Both the position numbers and the translations under genes were made by a program. Source: Ureibacillus thermophilus (GTDB taxonomy: Bacteria; Bacillota; Bacilli; Bacillales_A; Planococcaceae). From it: a DNA stretch of 42,302 nt. The notes below the pieces were generated by a model, which was not told where the DNA came from, searched no databases, and was given only the letters and a program-made list of their open reading frames with translations. Shown here in pieces: positions 1-7,743 of the stretch. How positions within the stretch are numbered: the first letter of the stretch is position 1; every line of letters starts with the position of its first letter. Location of the stretch: the NCBI RefSeq assembly GCF_042657185.1, contig NZ_JBHSNN010000025.1; one strand, given 5' to 3'.

Positions 1-70
1 AAAGCAGTCAAACTTCTTTGGAAGCCCCCACTTCAAATTTTCGCTAGAAAATTAAGTGGGGGTAGTTCAC
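1..70 (+). mobile_element. Right end of an IS200/IS605-family (TnpB-type) element, partial
   Basis: A long hairpin occupies about positions 24-61: a CCCCCACTT arm and an AAGTGGGGG arm, with an inner AAATTTTC/GAAAATT pair around a GCTA loop. It is followed by TAGTTCAC. Sub-terminal hairpins with a short TTCAC-like terminus are the known architecture of the right end of IS605-group elements; this sequence strongly resembles those ends as I remember them from Bacillales. The boundary placed at base 70 fits the fact that a solute-binding-protein reading frame resumes directly after it. In TnpB elements this same segment forms the 3' part of the omega/reRNA, so bases 71 to about 90 would be its guide. 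The transposase gene and left end lie outside the window. The call rests on structure and on the interrupted gene, not on a database match. Confidence 0.7.
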
Positions 71-601
71 ACGGAAGAGCGTACGAAAAGCTTCCTTTAT
101 CCAAAAGAATTTTTGGGGCTCAGCGGTGTAGGATTTGTGTTGAAAGCCGATAAAGCGGATATTCATAGTTTGAGCGATTTTGCTTCTGCAGGATATACCC
201 TTGCGCCAATCGCTGCAAGCAGTGCCCAATATACACTGGTTGATGAATATAATAAAGCCAATCCAAACAACCAAGTGAAACTGAAAGCAGGGGATGAGTT
301 TAACTTGGATGTGGTGCAGTGGGTGAATGAAGGACGGGTCGATGGAGGAATCATCATCGAAGCTATGTACAATGCGCAAGTGGCTGATGAAAATGGGCCA
401 TACCACCAATTCAAAGACGATCTTGTCTACAATGAGTTTGCCGTAATCAAAACATGGCCGCTTTTCAACAAGAAAAACATAGAACTTGCTGCAGCTTATG
501 ACGAAGCGATGCAGGAAATTAAAAAGACGGACAAATTGAATAAATTAATGGAAAAATATTACGGAAAGGATTTGTTTCCGCTGCTTGAAGCAAGTCAATG
601 A
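71..601 (+). pseudogene. 3' remnant of an amino-acid-type ABC transporter solute-binding protein
   Basis: The frame reads HTEERTKSF then LGLSGVGFVLK and ends in KYYGKDLFPLLEASQ. This matches the hinge and second lobe of family 3 periplasmic-type binding proteins, where a T-x-x-R-x-x-x-F segment precedes the second half. The signal peptide, lipobox cysteine and first lobe (about 100 residues) are missing. An in-frame TAA lies at 53-55, and a GTG at 56 falls inside the mobile-element hairpin, so no credible start exists. I infer that the gene was split by the element at 1-70 and that its 5' part lies upstream of the window. The remaining residues show no internal stop, which suggests a recent insertion. 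Substrate cannot be read from this half. Confidence 0.8.
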
Positions 602-610
602 TATTTTGAT

Positions 611-637
611 GGCACGTGTTTTCGTGCCATTTTTTGT
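611..637 (+). terminator. Rho-independent terminator after the binding-protein remnant
   Basis: GGCACG and CGTGCC pair around a TGTTTT loop, followed by ATTTTTTG. Confidence 0.85.
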
Positions 638-722
638 GGAAGGAATCATCTGTCATGGTCACAAAATTTCGGCTTGTTCATGATAAAATAGATGTAAAGA
701 ATATTGTAAAGAAGGTGTCGGT

Positions 723-1262
723 ATGAAAGAGGCTTTATTGATTGTGGATATGAGCAATGACTTTGTGGCCGATGACGGCAGTTTAACGGCGGGGAAACCT
801 GCTCAAGATATTGTTCCTTATATTGTGGAAAAAGCCAATGAGTTTTTAGAGAAGGACCAGATTGTGGTTTTTGCGATGGATGCCCATCAAGAAAACGATC
901 CGCATTTTGACTTATGGCCGCCGCACAATGTGGCGGGTACAAAAGGGCAAGAGCTTTATGGGGATTTGTACACATGGTATGAAGCCCATAAAGAGCATCC
1001 AAATGTGTTGCTGCAGCCGAAAGAAAATTACAATGCCTTCTATAACACTGGGCTTGCGGACAAGCTGCGTTCCCGTGGTGTGGAGAAAGTTCATGTGTGC
1101 GGCGTATGCACCGACATTTGCGACTTTTTAACGGTTGCAGGAGCCGATGCAGAAGGGTTCAAAACAGCCGTTCATAAGCGGGGCGTTGCGACATTTACCG
1201 ACCAAGGCGATCTTTTCATCGAGCATATGAAACGATGCTTTTTTACGGAAGTGGTGGAGTAA
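723..1262 (+). CDS. Isochorismatase-family cysteine hydrolase, nicotinamidase-like
   Basis: Likely hydrolyses nicotinamide to nicotinate and ammonia in the cytoplasm, feeding NAD salvage. The catalytic triad of the family is visible as Asp9 (LIVDMSNDF), Lys100 (QPKENYNAF) and Cys129 (CGVCTDIC). A metal-site-like Asp53-x-His55 and His61 lie in AMDAHQENDPHF. At 179 residues it is typical for Gram-positive nicotinamidases of the PncA/YueJ kind. GAAGGTG sits just ahead of the ATG. The gene is monocistronic, bracketed by terminators at 611 and 1282. Other isochorismatase-fold hydrolases share the triad, so the substrate is inferred from the metal-site spacing and overall resemblance to PncA. Confidence 0.85.
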   Translation: MKEALLIVDMSNDFVADDGSLTAGKPAQDIVPYIVEKANEFLEKDQIVVFAMDAHQENDPHFDLWPPHNVAGTKGQELYGDLYTWYEAHKEHPNVLLQPKENYNAFYNTGLADKLRSRGVEKVHVCGVCTDICDFLTVAGADAEGFKTAVHKRGVATFTDQGDLFIEHMKRCFFTEVVE

Positions 1263-1281
1263 TTCGAAGATTTTTCGGATG

Positions 1282-1315
1282 GGACACGACAGTTTATTGT
1301 TGTGTCCTTTTATTT
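1282..1315 (+). terminator. Terminator after the nicotinamidase-like gene
   Basis: GGACAC and GTGTCC arms enclose a loop of about 14 bases, followed by TTTTATTTTT. Confidence 0.85.
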
Positions 1316-1469
1316 TTCCGGATGTATAGTTGGGATTTTCGTTTAAACGGATTATTATGTATCGTTGAGGTTTAAAGGAAAGAATATTGGTTAATAATTT
1401 TGTTAAATCATAAAGTTAATGAAATTTTCATATCATTAATACGGATTTTATAATAGGAGGTGATAGGGG

Positions 1470-2237
1470 GTGACGTTCATGAGCATAACTGTATATGAAC
1501 AAACACAAAAGGAGATTGAATGTGCTTATTTGGAAAAAGATAAAGCAAAGATTGCAAAAGAAACGTTGAATGTATTGAATTTTGTGATTATCATGTTCAT
1601 CAACAAGTTTGAAGAGCGTATTAATAAGATTATTTTCGATTCAGATGATTTTCAATTGAATGAAGAATATTTGTTGTCTGAAGAAAACCATCAAGAGTTA
1701 AAACAGTGGGTTAATCGGCTATCATTGATGGAATTTCCTATAAATGATGAGGAATTTGGAAAACTAACAATTGAACTAGAGCAATGGTATTACAAAATTG
1801 GTAGTAAAAATTTAAAAATTTATTATAATGAAAATTATTTGCTGACACCGAAAGAGGCAGCAAATATGCTTAGCGTATCTACCGTAACAATTCATAAGTA
1901 CATGAAACAGGGACTCGAGAACTTGGAGACACGTTCCCATCGAAAAATTCCGAAACACGCGGTTCTGTTATGGAAAGATTCGAAATATTGCATTTTGATG
2001 CAAAGGATTTATCATGAGAAAAAATTGCGAAATCAAACGCCGGAAGACCGTATTAAAGAGGCTAAACATGAATTGCTAGACTTGCAATTAAAGTACGGTG
2101 TGGACACTCTTGAACAGGCGTGGAAGCTAGTGGATGAAGAGAAGCTGGACATCTCTGAATATTATGAATGGGAAACTCTAGAAGATGAACTACGGGAGTT
2201 AGAGGGAAAACTCAAAGGGAAGGGAATCCGTAAGTAA
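1470..2237 (+). CDS. HTH-domain protein, candidate antitoxin/regulator of the downstream TumE-like protein
   Basis: I do not recognise a named family for the whole protein (255 residues). Residues about 122-168 (LLTPKEAANMLSVSTVTIHKY, then HRKIPKHAVLLW) form an excisionase/MerR-like winged HTH. Residues 1-110 are helical and acidic without an obvious domain, and 190-255 form a charged, coiled-coil-like tail. An AGGAGG at 1455-1460 sits nine bases before the GTG at 1470; an ATG at 1479 is an equally good start behind AGGGGG. The next ORF begins 49 bases after the stop with no intervening terminator, so the two genes are probably one transcript. Such an HTH plus DUF6516 pairing suggests an antitoxin or autorepressor role, which is inference. 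The region is AT-rich with few rare GC codons compared with the neighbouring polymerase gene. Confidence 0.75.
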   Translation: MTFMSITVYEQTQKEIECAYLEKDKAKIAKETLNVLNFVIIMFINKFEERINKIIFDSDDFQLNEEYLLSEENHQELKQWVNRLSLMEFPINDEEFGKLTIELEQWYYKIGSKNLKIYYNENYLLTPKEAANMLSVSTVTIHKYMKQGLENLETRSHRKIPKHAVLLWKDSKYCILMQRIYHEKKLRNQTPEDRIKEAKHELLDLQLKYGVDTLEQAWKLVDEEKLDISEYYEWETLEDELRELEGKLKGKGIRK

Positions 2238-2286
2238 AACACATAGAGATGTAAATGAACTGCTGAAACCGGCAGACATTCATCAA

Positions 2287-2724
2287 ATGATGAATAAGTA
2301 TGGCCATCTTCTTGAGTTTTATCCAAAAATTGCTGAAAGGGATCCAATTTTTCCGAAATACAAAAGAACATCCAATTTATTATCTGTTTTATTTCCACTG
2401 AAAGAACACCCTGTTCATGGCATTACAGGATTGTATGCTATGGAGCGATATAATGAAGAAGGCTATGTCTGGAAGTATTCCTATGAATGGAAAATTATTT
2501 ATCCGAAAAAAGGAAAACATTTAAAACATATATCGGCATGGGGAAATGAACTTCATGAAGATGAAAAAACAAGGAAAGAATTCATTGTTGCATCTACTCC
2601 ACATCATCATCACATTCCGGGAGACCGAAAAGCGAGAAAAGAAAATTGGGATGTTTGGACATTGGAAGAGACATTTGAATTTGTTGCTTATTACATTCAG
2701 TCTGGAAAAGAATATAAACCTTGA
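2287..2724 (+). CDS. TumE-like (DUF6516) protein, candidate toxin
   Basis: The 145-residue product carries EFYPKIAERD, GYVWKYSYEW and a histidine-rich APHH-like motif (TPHHHHIPGDRK), then a final helix WTLEETFEFVAYYI. This layout, with a beta-rich core, a PHHxH motif and a terminal helix, matches the DUF6516/TumE family of putative RNA-targeting toxins. No Shine-Dalgarno sequence precedes the tandem ATGs at 2287 and 2290. The frame stays open upstream to 2203 without another usual start codon, so expression may depend on translational coupling to the HTH gene. A terminator follows at once. Toxicity is inferred from the family and the gene pair. Confidence 0.7.
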   Translation: MMNKYGHLLEFYPKIAERDPIFPKYKRTSNLLSVLFPLKEHPVHGITGLYAMERYNEEGYVWKYSYEWKIIYPKKGKHLKHISAWGNELHEDEKTRKEFIVASTPHHHHIPGDRKARKENWDVWTLEETFEFVAYYIQSGKEYKP

Positions 2725-2770
2725 AAATACATCTAAAGGAATTTGTTCTTTAGGTGTATTTTATTTTTCT
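2724..2770 (+). terminator. Terminator of the HTH/TumE-like unit
   Basis: AAAATACA-CTAAAG pairs with CTTTAG-TGTATTTT and is followed by ATTTTTCTTT. Confidence 0.85.
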
Positions 2771-2871
2771 TTAATTCTTAGAAACCTATGTCGGATAGAG
2801 AATTTTCCGCCACGTAATTCCCAAATTCCCCCACTTGTCGTTTCAATCATCTCATTCTAAAATAAAGAATA

Positions 2872-2883
2872 GAACGTATGTTC
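2872..2883. promoter_or_regulatory. LexA (SOS) operator
   Basis: GAACGTATGTTC is a perfect dyad matching the Bacillus LexA consensus GAAC-N4-GTTC. It lies 32 bases ahead of the Y-family polymerase start and just upstream of a TACAAT that could be the -10 box, so repression by LexA is expected. Confidence 0.85.
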
Positions 2884-2914
2884 CTTTCATACAATGTAAA
2901 CAGGGGTGGTTCAT

Positions 2915-4213
2915 ATGAGGGTAACGGAACTGAATTACACGAACTTTAGCCCCGAAGAATTGCATCGCCTTCTTCCGTATCGTTCGATTATGTGCATTGA
3001 TATGCGCTGCTTTTATGCCAGCTGCATGGCGATGCTTCACAATTTAGATCCAATGAAAGTGCCGATTGCCGTTGTAGGAAACTTTGAGCAAAAGGGCAGC
3101 ATCGTGCTTGCCGCCTCGCCACCGATGAAAAAACGTTTTGGCATCAAGACGGGTTCGCGCCTGTATGAAATCCCGAAACATCCCGATATTCGGCTGTTTG
3201 AACCGAAAATGGAGTTTTTTGTGCGGATGTCCATGGAGATTACCAATTTAATCAACCAATTCGTACCGAAAGAAGCGATTCATGTCTACAGTGTGGATGA
3301 AAGTTTCGTGGACTTGACGGGCACTGAAAAATTTTGGGGGCCGCCGGAAAGAACGGCAAAGTACATTCAAGACAGCATCTACCGACAATTTCAAATTCCA
3401 AGTGCGGTAGGGATGGGGCCCAATATGCTGATGGCAAAACTCGCCCTTGATTTAGAAGCAAAGAAAACAGACTTTGCCAAGTGGACTTACGAAGATGTGC
3501 CGAAAAAATTGTGGCCTGTTGAACCACTTTCGGAAATGTGGGGCATCGGCCGCCGCACAGAACGTACGTTGAACCACATGGGCTTTTTTAAAGTAGGGGA
3601 TTTAGCCCATGCAGATTTAGGGCTGCTTGAAAAACGCTTTGGTATTTTAGGCAATCAACTATACTACCACGCGTGGGGAATTGATTTATCTCCCCTTGGC
3701 GCACCTCTTGCAGAAGGACAGATCAGCTTTGGCAAAGGGCAAGTGCTGATGAGGGATTATCGCACGCGCAGCGAAATCCTCGCCGTCATTTTAGAAATGT
3801 GTGAAGATGTGGCACGCCGGGCAAGAGAAGCCTATCAAGCAGGGAGAACCATTTCCCTCGGTGTAAGCTACAGCAAAGATGCTTTTGGAGGAGGTTTCCA
3901 TCATGCCCGAACGATGGATGAACCGACGAATGATACGATGAAAATATATGAAGTATGCAGGGAACTGTTTGATGAACATTATGCAGAACGTCCGGTAAGG
4001 CAAATTGCCATCAGCCTTTCGAAATTGGAAACAGAACGCTCGATGCAATTAAGTTTTTTCGACCAGCAAAAATGGAAAAGGAGAAAACTCGGCGCCGCGA
4101 TGGATGCTTTGCGCTCCAAATGGGGGCCGACTGCTGTGCTTCGAGCCGTTTCTTATACGGAGGCAGGAACGGCGCTTGAGAGGGCGCAACTTTTGGGCGG
4201 GCATAAAAAATAA
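2915..4213 (+). CDS. uvrX: Y-family DNA polymerase, UvrX/YqjW type (UV-damage repair)
   Basis: Error-prone translesion polymerase. Catalytic carboxylates are seen at Asp29 (MCIDMRCFYAS) and Asp128-Glu129 (YSVDESFVDL), followed by a thumb/helix-hairpin-helix segment (MWGIGRRTERTLNHMG) and a little-finger domain. The C-terminal QLSFFDQQKW resembles a beta-clamp-binding motif. The protein is shorter and diverged from DinB/PolIV and matches the UvrX/YqjW group. GTG at 2906 is in frame, but the ATG at 2915 stands at a proper distance from AGGGGTGG, so I chose the latter. A LexA box lies upstream, and the downstream gene is a YolD-like protein, the usual partner of this polymerase class. B. subtilis has two paralogues, uvrX and yqjW, so the symbol is approximate. 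Confidence 0.9.
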   Translation: MRVTELNYTNFSPEELHRLLPYRSIMCIDMRCFYASCMAMLHNLDPMKVPIAVVGNFEQKGSIVLAASPPMKKRFGIKTGSRLYEIPKHPDIRLFEPKMEFFVRMSMEITNLINQFVPKEAIHVYSVDESFVDLTGTEKFWGPPERTAKYIQDSIYRQFQIPSAVGMGPNMLMAKLALDLEAKKTDFAKWTYEDVPKKLWPVEPLSEMWGIGRRTERTLNHMGFFKVGDLAHADLGLLEKRFGILGNQLYYHAWGIDLSPLGAPLAEGQISFGKGQVLMRDYRTRSEILAVILEMCEDVARRAREAYQAGRTISLGVSYSKDAFGGGFHHARTMDEPTNDTMKIYEVCRELFDEHYAERPVRQIAISLSKLETERSMQLSFFDQQKWKRRKLGAAMDALRSKWGPTAVLRAVSYTEAGTALERAQLLGGHKK

Positions 4214-4244
4214 AAAGGTGCTGCTTTGTATAGAGGTGAGAAAG

Positions 4245-4565
4245 ATGATTCGAGACCGTGGAAATATTAAATGGAATGCAATGATGCTCCCGGAACACGT
4301 GAAAATGCTCCGGGAATGGAGAGAAAAAGATGAGCGCGAAGAAAAGCCGGTTTTGGATGAATGGGCGCTGCAAGATTTGAACGAGCAGCTTCTTATTGCC
4401 TATAAAAATCACTATGAAGTCGAATTAAAAATTTGGAAAAAGGACCGCACTTCTAAAGCGACAGGGAAGATTGCCGTCCTTGATAATAAACGGCGCATTT
4501 GCATATTGGAAGACGGCCGCTCTTTTCCTTTTGAATCCATCTATGGCGCTACCATTTTGGAATGA
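4245..4565 (+). CDS. YolD-like family protein
   Basis: A 106-residue product beginning MIRDRGNIKWNAMMLPEHV, the hallmark opening of YolD-like proteins. A helical centre and a small beta domain (GKIAVLDNKRRICILEDG) follow. YolD-like proteins are encoded next to UvrX/YqjW-type polymerases and are thought to act with them in SOS mutagenesis, rather like UmuD with UmuC; the biochemical role is not settled. AGAGGTGAG precedes the ATG. It lies 31 bases after the polymerase gene and is probably co-transcribed under LexA control. A longer in-frame extension overlapping the polymerase gene lacks a ribosome-binding site and was not used. Confidence 0.85.
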   Translation: MIRDRGNIKWNAMMLPEHVKMLREWREKDEREEKPVLDEWALQDLNEQLLIAYKNHYEVELKIWKKDRTSKATGKIAVLDNKRRICILEDGRSFPFESIYGATILE

Positions 4566-4685
4566 AAATGCCCCCCTTCTCTAGTCGAACCAATAGCCTA
4601 CTAGAAAGCACTGGCATATAAATAGTTTACAACATACTCTATATTGCTCGCGAAGTAGGTTTGAATTCATCAGAGGAGGGGCGAG

Positions 4686-5639
4686 ATGAAAAGAATCCTT
4701 GTCACTGGTGCGCTTGGACAGATTGGTTCAGAATTGGTGAGAAAACTCCGATTTGAGTATGGAAAAGACAATGTATTGGCAACGGATATTCGGGAAGATA
4801 AAAATCATGACGGTCCCTTTGAAGTATTGGATGTGCTCGATGCATTAAAAATGTACGAAGTGGCGAAAAAATTCAATGCGGACACGATGATTCATTTGGC
4901 GGCATTACTTTCTGCAACGGCTGAAATCAAACCCATTCTTGCCTGGGAATTAAATATGGGCGGCTTGTTGAATGCATTGGAAGTATCAAAAGAATTAAAT
5001 ATGCAGCTCTTTAACCCAAGCTCCATCGCTGTCTTTGGACCATCAACGCCAAAAATCAATACCCCGCAAGAAACATTGCAGCGGCCAACAACGATGTATG
5101 GCGTCAATAAAGTAGCAGGGGAGCTATTATGCGATTATTATCACTTGCGCTACGGGGTAGATGTAAGAGGTCTCCGCTTTCCAGGGCTAATTTCACCGGG
5201 AACACCGCCTGGGGGAGGCACAACGGATTACGCAGTGGAAATTTATCATAAAGCGGTAAATGAAGGAAGCTACACTTCTTATATTGCTGAAGGGACTTAT
5301 ATGGATATGATGTATATGCCCGATGCTTTGAACGCGATTATCGATTTAATGGAAGCTGACCCTGCTAAATTAACCGTTCGCAATGCCTATAATGTTTCTG
5401 CCATGAGCTTTGACCCGTCGGAAATTGCAGCGGAAATCAAAAAACATATTCCTCATTTTGAAATTAAGTATGATGTTGATCCAGTGCGGCAAAGCATTGC
5501 AGAAAGCTGGCCAAATTCCATCGATTCATCCCAAGCCATTGCGGATTGGGGATTTAATCCGATTTATGATTTGCAGACAATGACAATTGATATGCTTGAT
5601 AAAATCGGCGGCGGCATCACAAGCAAAACACCGATTTAA
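4686..5639 (+). CDS. tdh: NAD-dependent epimerase/dehydratase-type L-threonine 3-dehydrogenase
   Basis: Extended short-chain dehydrogenase: the NAD-binding GALGQIG lies at residues 8-14, the serine pair at 112-113 and YGVNK with Tyr138 and Lys142. These residues, the length (317) and the pattern GLRFPGLISPGTPPGGGTTDYAVEIY match the SDR-type threonine dehydrogenases, which oxidise threonine to 2-amino-3-ketobutyrate. The usual partner gene kbl (glycine C-acetyltransferase) is not adjacent; the gene stands alone. GAGGAGGGGCG precedes the ATG. A UDP-sugar epimerase is the main alternative, but the PGTPPGGG motif favours threonine dehydrogenase. Confidence 0.8.
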   Translation: MKRILVTGALGQIGSELVRKLRFEYGKDNVLATDIREDKNHDGPFEVLDVLDALKMYEVAKKFNADTMIHLAALLSATAEIKPILAWELNMGGLLNALEVSKELNMQLFNPSSIAVFGPSTPKINTPQETLQRPTTMYGVNKVAGELLCDYYHLRYGVDVRGLRFPGLISPGTPPGGGTTDYAVEIYHKAVNEGSYTSYIAEGTYMDMMYMPDALNAIIDLMEADPAKLTVRNAYNVSAMSFDPSEIAAEIKKHIPHFEIKYDVDPVRQSIAESWPNSIDSSQAIADWGFNPIYDLQTMTIDMLDKIGGGITSKTPI

Positions 5640-5646
5640 AAAGAAA

Positions 5647-5673
5647 GGGGAGTTCGGCAGTCCGAACATCCCC
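5647..5673. terminator. Convergent terminator between tdh and the trp operon
   Basis: GGGGA-GTTCGG and TCCGAAC-TCCCC form a stem around a CAG loop. The T-rich tail (TTTCTTTTT) is on the minus strand, so it mainly terminates the trp transcript. Confidence 0.75.
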
Positions 5674-5680
5674 TCATGGT

Positions 5681-6847
5681 TTATTGATTTTTGAGCAATT
5701 CAAATACTTGTTGCACGTCTTTATCGCCGCGTCCGGAAATATTGACGATGATTGTGTCTTCAGGTGATAAAGTCGGTGCAAGTTTTAATGTGTGAGCAAC
5801 GGCATGGGAGCTTTCAAGGGCAGGAATAATGCCTTCTGTCCTTGATAATACTTGGAAAGCTTCCAGCACTTCCTCATTTGTAACTGTTACATATTCGCCG
5901 CGTCCTGTTTCATGCAAGTAAGCGTGAAGTGGGCCGACGCCTGGATAATCCAAGCCGGCAGCGATGGAGTTTGTTTCAAGCAAATTGCCTTCCTCATCTT
6001 GAAGAACGTAGCTTTTGAAACCATGAAGAACGCCAGGGGAACCTTTTGTCAGCGTTGCAGCGCCAGCAGGTTCCACACCGATTAAACGCACGTTTTCGTC
6101 ATTGATATAATGGGAGAAGGCGCCAGCCGCATTGCTTCCGCCGCCTACCGCTGCTACAACTGCTGTCGGTAGTTTGCCTTCTTTTTCTAAATGCTGCTCA
6201 CGGCTTTCACGGCTAATAACGGATTGGAAATGCTCAACAATTTCAGGATATGGAGTAGGGCCTACTGCTGAACCTAGTAAATAGAAAGTGTTATCATGGT
6301 TTTTCACTAAATCTAGGAATGCCTCATCCACCGCTTCTTTTAATAAGCCGTTTCCTTTATCCACCGCCACAACTTTTGCGCCAAGAAGCTCCATGCGGAA
6401 TACATTTAGCGCTTGGCGTTTCGTATCTTTTGCCCCCATGTAGATTGTACATTCCATTCCGAACATCGCAGCAGCTGTAGCAGTGGCAACTCCATGTTGT
6501 CCTGCTCCCGTTTCAGCGATGATTCTTTTAGCTCCCATACGTTTGGCAAGCAAAATTTGGCCAAGCACATTGTTTAATTTATGGGAGCCCGTATGGTTTA
6601 AATCTTCCCGTTTTAAATAAATTTTTGCTCCGCCTAATTTTTCCGTTAAGTTTTTAGCAAAATAAAGAGGTGTTTCACGGCCAGCGTATTCTTTCAAATA
6701 AAAGTTGAGTTCTTCGTTGAAAGCAGGGTCGTCTTTTACTTTTGCAAATTCTTCTGCAATTTTTTCAAGCACTTTTTGCACATCATCCGGAACGAAGCTG
6801 CCGCCATAGTTTCCGTAGTAGCCATTTTGAATTAATGTTTTGCTCAT
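5681..6847 (-). CDS. Second tryptophan synthase beta chain (TrpB paralogue)
   Basis: A complete 388-residue TrpB. The PLP lysine is Lys90 in NHTGSHKLNN, and AETGAGQHG, the GGGSNA phosphate loop, GLDYPGVGP and SGRGDKD are all intact, so it should condense indole with serine. It differs from the other TrpB here at many positions (for example SHKL instead of AHKI) and starts with a distinct N-terminus. It lies after trpA at the end of the operon, separated by 113 bases that contain the 21-bp repeats, and has its own AAAGGAG site. Why two copies are kept is unknown: it may work without TrpA on free indole, or on another nucleophile. It is not decayed. Confidence 0.9.
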   Translation of the reverse strand: MSKTLIQNGYYGNYGGSFVPDDVQKVLEKIAEEFAKVKDDPAFNEELNFYLKEYAGRETPLYFAKNLTEKLGGAKIYLKREDLNHTGSHKLNNVLGQILLAKRMGAKRIIAETGAGQHGVATATAAAMFGMECTIYMGAKDTKRQALNVFRMELLGAKVVAVDKGNGLLKEAVDEAFLDLVKNHDNTFYLLGSAVGPTPYPEIVEHFQSVISRESREQHLEKEGKLPTAVVAAVGGGSNAAGAFSHYINDENVRLIGVEPAGAATLTKGSPGVLHGFKSYVLQDEEGNLLETNSIAAGLDYPGVGPLHAYLHETGRGEYVTVTNEEVLEAFQVLSRTEGIIPALESSHAVAHTLKLAPTLSPEDTIIVNISGRGDKDVQQVFELLKNQ

Positions 6848-6870
6848 GATTACAACTCCTTTTTTATATT

Positions 6871-6954
6871 GGGTGATATGTTCACAAAACAGGGCGATAT
6901 TGTCACAACCCCCAGTGATATGTTCATAAAACCAGATGATATTTTGAAGATAAA
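6871..6954. repeat. Four 21-bp periodic repeats, locus 1
   Basis: Units start at 6871, 6892, 6913 and 6934, each close to GGGTGATATGTTCACAAAAC; the fourth is degenerate. The same family with the same period and copy number recurs at 17097-17175. Location is the gap between trpA and the second trpB. Confidence 0.8.
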
Positions 6955-6960
6955 TGAAGA

Positions 6961-7743
6961 TTAAGCCAAAGGAACAGCCTTCGAAGCTTTCACAAGGTTT
7001 TCAATTGTCTCCCAATCGCCTTTTGTCAAACAATCGACAATTTTGCTTCCCACAATGACGCCGCTTGTAAAGGAGCCAAATTGCTTTACGTGTTCAGGGG
7101 TGGAGATGCCGAATCCCGCTAAAACCGGCGTATCCGTGTAGCTTTGAATTGTTTTGAAATGATCTTCCAAATTTCCTTCAAAAGAGGAACGGGCGCCAGT
7201 GATGCCGTTGACGGTCACCGCATAAATGAATCCTTCGCTTGCTTTTGTGAGTTTTTCAATCCGCCCCGGTGTACTTGTAAGTGACACAAGCTGCACTAAA
7301 TCAATGCCAGCCGCTTGTAAAGAGGGATGGACTAACTCGCTTTCCTCTAATGGCATATCCGGAATAATAACGCCGCGGATACCTGCTTTATATGCATCTT
7401 TTGCAAAGTCATCAATTCCATAAGCTAAAATCGGATTCAAATACGTCATTGCCACTAAAGGAATGGCAACTTCATCTGCAAATGTTGCAAGGGTTTCAAG
7501 CACTTTTCGCAAAGTCGTTCCCTTTGCCAAAGCTCGTCGGCCTGCTTCTTCAATCGTTGGCCCATCAGCAACCGGGTCGGTGAAAGGGATGCCCACTTCA
7601 ATGGCTGTGACTCCTAGTTCTTGAAGTTTTAAAATGGTCGGTTTCAACGTTTCAAGCCCGCCATCGCCTGCCATGATGTAAGGAATAAATGCTTTATGGC
7701 CTTGAAGATTGGTTTCTAAAATGGCTTCTTTGATTCGGCTCAT
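6961..7743 (-). CDS. trpA: Tryptophan synthase alpha chain
   Basis: Cleaves indole-3-glycerol phosphate to indole and glyceraldehyde 3-phosphate, and passes indole to TrpB. The catalytic Glu49 and Asp60 are in EVGIPFTDPVADGP, and the phosphate-binding GFGIST and GVIVGSK segments are present. At 260 residues it has normal length. Its ATG overlaps the trpB stop by four bases (ATGA), the usual coupling that keeps the two subunits equal. It is the last canonical gene of the operon, before the repeat array and the extra trpB. Confidence 0.95.
   Translation of the reverse strand: MSRIKEAILETNLQGHKAFIPYIMAGDGGLETLKPTILKLQELGVTAIEVGIPFTDPVADGPTIEEAGRRALAKGTTLRKVLETLATFADEVAIPLVAMTYLNPILAYGIDDFAKDAYKAGIRGVIIPDMPLEESELVHPSLQAAGIDLVQLVSLTSTPGRIEKLTKASEGFIYAVTVNGITGARSSFEGNLEDHFKTIQSYTDTPVLAGFGISTPEHVKQFGSFTSGVIVGSKIVDCLTKGDWETIENLVKASKAVPLA

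Noticed and set aside
56..70. GTG at 56 as start of the binding-protein gene
   Set aside because: It lies in the hairpin of the mobile-element end, has an in-frame stop next to it and no ribosome-binding site; half of the protein would be missing.
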